Of a DNA stretch of 64,000 nucleotides, positions 55,868 through 64,000 are shown piece by piece (position 1 is the first letter of the stretch; the number at the start of each line of letters is the position of its first letter). The notes under the pieces were generated by a model. The model did no database searches. It was not told the DNA's origin and worked only from the letters and a program-made list of their open reading frames with translations. The DNA comes from Arachis hypogaea (lineage: Eukaryota; Streptophyta; Magnoliopsida; Fabales; Fabaceae), in NCBI RefSeq assembly GCF_003086295.3, contig NC_092045.1, positions 87,868,693-87,932,692 of the forward strand, read 5' to 3'. Both the position numbers and the translations under genes were made by a program.

Positions 55868-57579
55868 TGGTGCACGAAATTGTGATCAATACTTTTCACA
55901 ACACAAATAATCCCCGGTGATGAATCCAAAAACTTGGTGTTCAATATCATGGCATAAACACAACTTTGCACAACTAACCAGCAAGTGTACTGGGTCGTCC
56001 AAGTAATAAACCTTACGCGAGTAAGGGTCGATCCCACAGAGATTGTTGGTATGAAGCAAGCTATGGTCACCTTGTAAATCTTAGTCAGGCAGACTCAAAT
56101 GGATATGAATGATGATATACGAATAAAACATAAAGATAAAGATAGAGATACTTATGTAATTCATTGGTAGGAATTTCAGATAAGCGTATGAAGATGCTTG
56201 TCCCTTCCGTCTCTCTGCTTTCCTACTGTCTTCATCCAATCCTTCTTACTCCTTTCCATGGCAAGCTTATGCAAGGGTTTCACCGTTGTCAGTGGCTACC
56301 TCCCATCCTCTCAGTGGAAATGTTCAACGCACCCTGTCACGGCACGGCTCTCCATCTGTCGGTTCTCAATCAGGCCGGAATAGAATCCAGTGATTCTTTT
56401 GCGTCTGTCACTAACGCCCCGCCTTCAGGAGTTTGAAGCTCGTCACAGTCATTCAATCATTGAATCCTACTCAGAATACCACAGACAAGGTTAGTCCTTC
56501 CGGATTCTCTTGAATGCCGCCATCAGTTCTAGCCTATACCACGAAGACTCTGATCTCACGGAATGGCTGGCTCGGTTGTCAGGCGAGCACTCGGTTGTCA
56601 GGCAATCAACCATGCATCGTGTATCAGGAATCCAAGAGATATTCACCCAATCTAAGGTAGAACGGAGGTGGTTGTCAGGCACACGTTCATAGGTGAGAAT
56701 GATGATGAGTGTCATGGATCATCACATTCATCAAGTTGAAGAACAAGTGATATCTTGGAACAAGAACAAGCGGAATTGAATAGAAGAACAATAGTAATTG
56801 CATTAATACTCGAGGTACAGCAGAGCTCCACACCTTAATCTATAGTGTGTAGAAACTCCACCGTTGAAAATACATAAGAACAAGGTCTAGGCATGGCCGA
56901 ATGGCCAGCCTCCCAAAGAGGGTTCAATCATAAAAACATGATCAAAAAGCTCTCAATACAATAGTAAAAGGTCCTATATATAGAGAGCTAGTAGCCTAGG
57001 GTGTACAGAGATGAGTAAATGACATAAAAATCCACTTCCGGGCCCACTTGGTGTGTGCTTGGGCTGAGCATTGAAGCATTTTCGTGTAGAGACTCTTCTT
57101 GGAGTTAAACGCCAGCTTTTATGCCAGTTTGGGCGTTTAACTCCCATTCTTGTGCCAGCTCCGGCGTTTAACGCTGGGAATTCTGAGGGTGACTTTGAAC
57201 GCCGGTTTGGGCCATCAAATCTTGGGCAAAGTATGGACTATCATATATTGCTAGAAAGCCCAGGATGTCTACTTTCCAACGCCATTGAGAGCGCGCCAAT
57301 TGGGCTTCTGTAGCTCCAGAAAATCCGCTTCGAGTGCAGGGAGGTCAGAATCCAACAGCATCTGCAGTCCTTTTTAGTCTCTGAATCAGATTTTTGCTCA
57401 GGTCCCTCAATTTCAGCCAGAAAATACCTGAAATCACAGAAAAACACACAAACTCATAGTAAAGTCCAGAAAAGTGAATTTTAACTAAAAACTAATAAAA
57501 ATATACTAAAAACTAACTAGATCATACTAAAAACATACTAAAAACAATGCCAAAAAGCGTACAAATTATCCGCTCATCA
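55868..57579 (-). repeat. 5' LTR of element F
   Basis: 1712 bp. On the minus strand TATATATA (56975-56982) in a CTCTATATATAGGACC context is the likely promoter. Confidence 0.93.
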
Positions 57580-57584
57580 GTGTT

Positions 57585-57813
57585 GTTGCCTAAAGGGTTG
57601 ATCATATCCTCTAGGCTCCATCCATCTTTGATTTCTTAGACTTTGATACATATTCATGTTATAGCTTCCATTATTTTCAACAAAATTAGAACCAAACTCA
57701 AAGCGAGAGGGTGAGAACTCATAGTAGCTAATAGAAATAAAGAGGGAAAAACAAAAACAAATAAACAGGTAAAAAGAAAAAAAATATTTACAATAACCAA
57801 TAATAAAGCACAC
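57585..57813 (-). pseudogene. gag-position ORF of element E, N-terminal part
   Basis: An open frame on the minus strand starts close to the primer site (possible ATG at 57813) and reads YYEFSPSRFEFGSNFVENNG, then YQSLRNQRWMEPRGYDQPF, up to the F insertion. The frame is continuous with 47260-46664 when F is removed. The hydrophobic first 25 residues (phenylalanine-rich) may be untranslated leader; a later start cannot be excluded. Confidence 0.55.
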
Positions 57814-57822
57814 GTTTGCAAT

Positions 57823-57840
57823 TCTCCAGCAACGGCGCCA
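57823..57840 (-). other. Primer binding site of element E
   Basis: The plus strand reads TCTCCAGCAACGGCGCCA, two mismatches from the tRNA-Asp 3' end, three bases from the 5' LTR. Confidence 0.7.
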
Positions 57841-57843
57841 TTT

Positions 57844-59301
57844 TGAAGAACGAAACTCTCGCGCGATCTAGAATTTTCACAAATAAATTCCCGTTGTAAG
57901 TATAGCTTCTAGACCGACAAGAATTCCTTTCTTACAAAAGTTTTGGTTGTCACAAGTAACAAACCCCTTTGGAATTGAGAACCGAAGTATTTAAACCTCG
58001 GGTCGTCTTCTCAAGGAATTACAGGGAAGTATGATTTATTATTGGTTACGCAAAGGTATATTTTGGGGTTTTGAAAATGTTTGAACAAATAATTTAATTG
58101 ATAAGAAAAATAAATTAATAATTAGAAAATCTCTTGGCAAGGAATGAGAACTGGAATTTCTATCCTAGTTATCCTTATCATGTGTGCTGAGAATTGGGTT
58201 TTAATCCCACTTAATTATCGCTTATTAAATAAAGGAAAGTCAAGTAGACTAATTAAATTGATCCTCGAGTTTCAGTCAACTTTTAGAGCGATCCAAATTA
58301 ATTAGCAATTGCCAAATTCAACCACTGCTGAGTTTGATAACTCAAGTATTACCAATTAATTAACCAAATCCAAAAGGGGAAAATAAATCATAAATGAAAC
58401 AGAACAATCATGAGTCTGAAATACCTCAAATTATATTACCTAAGAAAATCCTAACATGAATAGTTCATAAGCCAATTGGGCAACATCAATCAAATACACA
58501 TAAGAGCATCAGAGTCAATAAAAAAAGAAGAGAAACATAGATTATTGAACTTGGTATGAAGAAACAATCCTAATGACTAGAAGAAATCCTAAAGCCTAAG
58601 ATAAATCATAATCCTAAGAGAGAGGAGAGAACCTCTCTCTCTAAAAACTACATCTAAATTATGAAAAGTGAAATATGATCCGATATATTGAGTCTCTGCA
58701 TGTTCCCTGACTTTAATCTGTGTTTCTGGGCCGAACTCTGGGTCAAAACGCGGCCCAAAACTGTCTCCAGCGTATTCTGTAATTTCTGCAGATCGCGCAG
58801 GTCACGCGTACGCGTCAATCACGCATACGCGTCAATCACGCATACGCGCCATTCAGCGATTTCCTCTCCACGCGTGCGCGTCAGGCACGCGCTCACGTCG
58901 TTTGCGTGAACTCCAATCCACGGGTACGCGTCAGTCACGCGTACGCGTCGTTGTGATTTTGTCCAATTTGCGCGCACGCGTCAGCCGTGCGTGCGCGTCG
59001 CTGTTCGCTGGTTGTCTCCTTTATTTCTTGTGCTCCTTCCCTTTTTGCAAGCTTCCTCTCCATTCTCTAAGTCATTCCTGCCCTATGAAGCCTGAAGCAC
59101 TTAACACACATATCAAGCATCGAATGATAATAAGAGATGATTAAAATACACAAATTAAAGACTCTAGGAAGCAAGTTTTCAATCATAGAACAATTTGGGA
59201 AGGAATTGCAAATACATGCTAATCATATGAATAAGTGGGTAAAGACTTGATAAAAACCACTCAATTAAACACAAGATAGACCATAAAATAGTGGTTTATC
59301 A
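57844..59301 (-). repeat. 5' LTR of element E
   Basis: 1458 bp. Its palindrome array (about 58800-59000) has two more 17-bp units than the 3' LTR, one after the first pair of units and one before CGTTGTGATTTTG. Confidence 0.92.
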
Positions 59302-60082
59302 CGCCCAAAATAGACTGACATTCCAACTTGTGCGTGCGCACAGGGCTGTGCATCCGCACAGATTGTAAAGCTTCATTGGATATGTACACGCACATGTTGT
59401 GCTAGCGCTCTCACCAACAGGCCTCTCCCTGCTTGTTCGTACGCACAAGGCTGTGTGTGCGCACATAACAGAAATCACAAAATTCTGTAACTTTGCAGAA
59501 TTTCAGAGTTTGACACCAAACTTTGAATGATCATAACTTCCTCTACAAAAATTCAAATTTTATAAATTTTATATCAATTTGAAAATTTTTCCATGAACTC
59601 TAATTATAAATAAATTTCAACAATTTTGGAAAACTGAGGCACAAGTTATGACCTGTCAAAATTCATTAAAAACCAGTTTTTACCAAATCAAACAAGGTTC
59701 TCAACTTTCCCAAAATTCACAACCAAAACCCAAACAAACCAAACCTCTTCAATTACACTATAAAACACTACCACATACTATGCTTCTCCTTCCCATTGCA
59801 ATTTGATCAACCCCAAACCTCTTTCACTCAATCTATCCACCATAACTCAACCATAATCCATAATTTACAAATTTAAACCTCAACTTCACAATTCCCACAC
59901 AATTAACATCATAACTCATCAACACCATTTTGAACCATCCGAGTCCTTATTCCTCAACATTCAAAGATATCATAAACAATCATAATTCCCTTCATACAAC
60001 AATGACATTTCCATAAATCATCAACAACATCAACAACTCTCAACAACTATAATAAATCTCAACAATCATAATCAAATCATAT

Positions 60083-60083
<1 letters not shown>

Positions 60084-60168
<85 letters not shown>

Positions 60169-60195
60169 TATTATTATTATTATTATTATTATTCG
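60084..60195. repeat. ATC then ATT trinucleotide microsatellite in H
   Basis: About 12 CAT/ATC units run directly into about 25 ATT units with one interruption near 60166. Confidence 0.92.
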
Positions 60196-60625
60196 AATTC
60201 AATTCACACACACCCCCACTTCATCTACCAATTCTCATCAACAACACCAATCATCAATTTACTCAACAACATTATAATTACACACCAATACATACAAATC
60301 ATAAGATCTTCATCCCAATTCACATACCTCATACATAAGCCAACCACCATCAATACTCATCAACACCAACAATTCCCAATAATCATCATCAACCACAATA
60401 ATCCAATACAACTAACAATTAACATCAGTTCACATATAATTATTCATGCACCAATATCATTCAATCCTATATTAGGGTTAACAAGCCAAAGTGTCTAGAA
60501 ACATTACATATTACATAAAGGAAACCGAAACCATACCTTAGCCAATTCCCAATATGCACAAACCACCACTAAACAAGCTTCCAAAAAGCCAAGCCAACCC
60601 CAACAAGCACCAAGGCTCAAACTAA

Positions 60626-60630
<5 letters not shown>

Positions 60631-60692
<62 letters not shown>
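60631..60692. repeat. AT dinucleotide microsatellite in H
   Basis: About 30 uninterrupted AT units. The tyrosine/isoleucine ORF over it is not a gene. Confidence 0.93.
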
Positions 60693-60693
<1 letters not shown>

Positions 60694-61551
60694 AAATCAA
60701 AACTTAAGATACACAAAACAACTAAACACAAGATTTTAGTGAAACCTTACCTTATCCAACGAGATTAGGGGGTAAAATCTAACAATTATCTGTTACTACA
60801 GATCACCTAAACGAGCAAAACCACAAAATCTACTCAAAACCATAACTCCAAAAATGGAAAATTCTAGGGCTGGAAACTGGAGATTGAGATGCGATTTCTT
60901 ACCAGGTTTTCTTAGATAGAAACGTAGAGCTCGATGAGAGCTTCGTGTGGCTGCAAACAACTCGTCAATCGAATTTTCGTAGCTCAAGTTTTGGCTCTCG
61001 GAAGGTGGAGGTGAATAGTAACTAACCCTCACCTCTCCTATCTTCTCAAGCTGCACCCCTCTCTCTTTTGGGGAGAAAATGAGCTGAAAAGCTCTTTTAA
61101 TGAGCTTATATATGTTGGGCCTTGAGCCTAGTTTGGGCCCAGTCAAACTCATTAGCGTTTTTAGCCCGTTTGGCCCACTTTGGGCCAAAACCTTTAATAT
61201 TAGTGCCCGATTTTCAATTCTAAATTATTTTTACCCCTTTCAAAACAATAAATCAATCTTCAAAATATTATTTTCCAAAATACGCGATACTGGACAGTCT
61301 AAAGCTGGTACTGCCAGCTTAGGTGCCAGTACGCCTTTTTACAAAACTTTTCGAAATAGATATATTTTTCAGCTAGAAAAATTCATTGAAATCAAATTTC
61401 ACCTTTTTATTTTCAAATTAAAATTTCTAAATTTTGAATCTATCTCGGGCACTTAAAATTATTATTTTTATAAACGGTTTTATGTGAAAAACTCCGGCTC
61501 TTACAAGTATAGTAAGATCAATCATTTCATACAAGCATGGTAGAGATTTTT

Positions 61552-64000
61552 AATATGTTAATGGATGTTAATGCGAGAAAACTTCAGTGGAACTTCTAGT
61601 TTTATGTTGTCAATCTTTGGGAAGTTTCAAATAGGTTCAACGGGAAGGAGATAAATGTCATAGAGATGGTTCTTTAAGATAGTCAGGTAAGTTTTTTGAA
61701 CTTTATTTTACCTTTGTGACTTACTGGGTTTTGGATCCAAGACTCTTTTGACATTTATGCTCTTATGATTTGTAAGGTGGTAGGATCCAAGCATCAATTC
61801 CAAAATCCTTGGTCAAACGGTGGAGAGGTAAGATTATAGAGTTTAAGATGTACATCATGACTCACTTTATAGTAGTGGACAAGATGGAGAAAATCAGGAC
61901 AATAAATAATAGATGGTCCATAAATTTTTCACATAGGATAACAGTTCAGCCGGTTGCTCAACCAAGCTATCCTTTTTCAAGTTTTTTGCTTTAAACCTAT
62001 CCCAGAGTTGCTGGCTGCTGACAAGATTGACAATTTTATGGTAATAGGTGAGACTATATCGTATCAATTTTTTCTATATAATATGTGATATGCAACCGAG
62101 GTGCATGAGTATTTCAATGTTTATATTAACCTGTGAACTGTTGTAGATGTCATAGGAGAAGTGGTTGGTAAGGAGGACCCAAGAGAACTAATAACTAGAA
62201 AAGGAAAGGAGACTAAATGATTGGCTGTGATTATTGAGGATCTCGAGTAAGATAATCAGATTCCAGGTTGATCTTTTCCCATTTATTAATTGATATATAA
62301 CTAACGACCATCAATAAATGTTATGCATGTTATTCAAGAACAACAATATTGGGTGTGTGTTCTTTGGAGAAATGGTAGACCAAATACTTTCATATCTTGA
62401 AGAAGGGAGGGTTGAGCCATTAATAGTCATAGCACCGTTTTTCAAACCCAGCAGATGGAATGGTATGCATACAAACCGTTGGATGCTTTAAAATAAACAT
62501 TTTACTTGCATAAACAAAAGGACGTATGTAGCCCTCATATCATAAAATAATATATTGCAGATAAGACATCCGTGCAGAGTCACTTCGGCTATTCCAATTT
62601 ACGTATCAACCCCGACCTAGAAGAGGTCAACGAATTTTGTAACAGGTTGAATAGAAATGTAGTTAGTTTGGTTATGCAACAAAAGATTTTATGTGCATGT
62701 TTAAAGTCTGAAACTTCTATTTTGTAGGAGGCTTTCTGAAAAACCTTCAAATTCAACGAGGATTACTCAAGTTTCATCGCATGATCCGCGTTCCGATGTA
62801 GACAAACTAAAACATGCAGATGTCGAGGTCAAAACCATAGAAGAAGCTCTAAGCTCTACATACGTGGAGACACTCCATACTACAACCAATGTTATAAAAC
62901 CTCATGACTTGATAATATTTTGTTTTGGTTTATTTGTTTTGCAGGAAGGACCTATCTGGATTGCTGGAACTATTGTTTCAATTAATGCTGAAAAAGACGA
63001 TTGGTTTTATAAATCATGTCAGAAGTGTCCGAAGAAGTTAAAACTTCAATTGGGAATAGATATGAGTGTGGTAAATGTGGCCACACTCACGAAAGTGCAT
63101 CACTTAGGTGTGATAACTAATCTTAACACAGTAGGTGCATTTGATTTTATTTTTACTCAGGTCTAATTTTTTGTTTCGATTTGTTTTAGGTTCAAGGTCG
63201 AGGTGATGGTGTACAATGGAACAAGAAGCATCATGTTGTTTATGTGGGATAGAGAAACGATACAATTATGTGGGAGGCAAGCTGACCAGATCAAGGATGA
63301 GGAGGTAATTAAAAAATGCATTAATGTTTAGCTAAAAGTTCTTTATCTATAACCATAATAACTTTCTTAAGAGTTTGTTTAATCTTAATAGTGTACTGAT
63401 GGGAAAGGTTACCCTCCAACATTGGATTGCATGATGGACAGAAGGTTACTCTTCAAAGTAAATGTCAAAGCGTCAAATATTAGGCACTATGACCAGGTTT
63501 ATACTGTCATGAAGATTTGTGATGATGAGGAAATTGTAGAGATGAATCACCCCAAAGCATTCCAAAATACTCATTCTGCTACTTTAGCTATATGTATTTT
63601 ATTTAATTTGGTTCCAGGAAATATGTTGGGATTTAGTTAAACTCATGTTTTATAATTTCTAAGTAGGAATTTTGTTTGCCTCTTTGTAGGAGACCGATTA
63701 TAGTGACTCGCTTGATGTCTTTGCAGCTGCGGTTAACCTGCACAATGATACTGAATTTATGCTTTCTGTGGTTAGTGTTTAGAATAACTATTAAACAATT
63801 TGGTTACCCTGTTTTTTTTTTAATTAGCATTCCACATCAACTAATAGCATTTGTCTAAATAGGATGGTTTGGAAGACAATGTCACAAGTCTCAAATCCAA
63901 AACCCCAGCAAAAAGAGCTCCCATAGGACTAAAGCACAAACTGGCTATTAATCTTGACAAAGAAGATGTGGGATTTTCCACAAACAAATTTAGCCGAAAG
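61552..64000 (+). pseudogene. Replication protein A 70-kDa subunit-like sequence, degenerate, continues past the right edge
   Basis: Exon-like blocks run in family order: to 61686 (YVVNLWEVSNRFNGKEIN), about 61772-62040 (IQASIPKSLVKRWRGKIIEF), about 62145-62248 (DVIGEVVGKEDPRELIT), about 62336-62462 (VEPLIVIAPFFKPSRWN), about 62563-62646 (SVQSHFGYSNLRINPDL), 62728 onward, 62945-63107 (GPIWIAGTIVSINAEKDDWF and a C-x2-C...C-x2-C zinc ribbon), 63190-63304 (ETIQLCGRQADQIKDEE), 63392 onward, 63690-63770 and 63863-64000. These match OB-fold regions and the zinc-binding C-terminal domain of plant RPA1. Stops (CAA-to-TAA near 61676, CGA-to-TGA near 62218, another near 61597), an extra T near 61985 and a missing base near 63035 break it. 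Plant RPA1-like genes are numerous, so this may be a decayed duplicate. Confidence 0.72.

Larger units (their letters stand above)
47261..57579 (-). mobile_element. Element F: full-length non-autonomous gag-protease LTR retrotransposon
   Basis: LTRs are 47261-48972 and 55868-57579, both 1712 bp, with perfect TSD GTGTT (47256-47260, 57580-57584). The organisation is the same as in A and D: tRNA-Asp-like primer site, long leader with dyads, an intact 779-residue gag-protease, a six-unit palindrome array, ORF2 (broken) and the 3' hairpin module. No RT or integrase is present. Equal LTR lengths with few differences indicate recent insertion. Confidence 0.94.
39859..59301 (-). mobile_element. Element E: non-autonomous B-related LTR retrotransposon carrying F and a solo LTR
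   Basis: LTRs are 39859-41282 (1424 bp) and 57844-59301 (1458 bp), bounded TGAAGAACG...GTTTATCA on the plus strand, with perfect TSD CGCCC (39854-39858, 59302-59306). Without the nested elements E is about 7.4 kb. Its LTR ends and polypurine tract resemble B. It contains one open gag-position ORF interrupted by two insertions, a remnant of ORF2 and no protease, RT or integrase that I can recognise. Confidence 0.92.
37962..61505 (-). mobile_element. Element H: large solo-LTR-like unit split by element E
   Basis: Flanking direct repeats AGTAT (37957-37961 and 61506-61510) bound a unit that measures about 4.1 kb once E and one target duplicate are removed. On the minus strand it begins TGTAAGAGCCGGAGTTTT and ends GTGTTATA, so its 3' terminus is TA rather than CA. 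No gag, protease, RT or integrase is visible in either half. A solo LTR of a long-LTR Ty3/gypsy element fits best; a short non-autonomous element is the alternative. The minus-strand 130-codon ORF at 60796-61188, preceded by a TATATA word, is probably LTR leader sequence. Confidence 0.65.

Noticed and set aside
60504..60731. 75-codon YIYI-repeat membrane-like ORF
   Set aside because: It is translation of an AT dinucleotide microsatellite.
61552..64000. Helitron carrying an RPA gene
   Set aside because: I see neither Rep/helicase motifs nor a convincing CTRR end with a preceding hairpin; a host RPA1-like pseudogene is simpler.

Overview
The window is nuclear plant DNA, most likely from a legume; the retrotransposon repertoire and LTR style fit peanut (Arachis), but that assignment is recollection and inference, not a database result. 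One intact host gene, one decayed host-type gene and a dense nest of LTR retrotransposons account for nearly everything. I label the elements A to F and H.

Left nest (1-31026). An old Ty3/gypsy element C of Tat-like type lies on the minus strand and runs off the left edge; its 5' LTR is 30608-31026. Element A (228-10561, TSD GCTGG) sits in its reverse transcriptase region, and element B (12192-30162, TSD GCGCG) in its gag. B is Athila-like, with gag, protease and a 3' ORF2. Element D (17390-26281, plus strand) lies inside B, but its two flanks do not match and B's whole RT/RNaseH/integrase region is missing, which points to recombination between two insertions.

Middle (31027-37961). A small MITE-like fold-back element, a CTT microsatellite and a 22-bp minisatellite precede a complete seven-exon LIKE-COV (DUF502 membrane protein) gene at 32816-35648. 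AT-rich DNA with another MITE follows.

Right nest (37962-61505). A 4.1-kb solo-LTR-like unit H (TSD AGTAT) is split by element E (39859-59301, TSD CGCCC). E in turn carries a solo LTR of the A/D/F family (44983-46658, TSD TGCAC) and the full-length element F (47261-57579, TSD GTGTT). From 61552 to the right edge lies a multi-exon replication protein A 70-kDa-like sequence with stops and frameshifts.

A, D and F belong to one non-autonomous family. All have 1.65-1.71-kb LTRs, a tRNA-Asp primer site, a gag-protease ORF of 779 codons (open in D and F), then ORF2, with no reverse transcriptase, RNase H or integrase between. They must depend on enzymes supplied in trans. Two features recur across the unrelated-looking families. 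The first is arrays of short family-specific palindromes in the LTR and in the gag/ORF2 spacer. The second is a small hairpin followed by a polypurine-tract-like motif, present both at the 3' LTR and again next to ORF2. These are the most interesting structures in the window.
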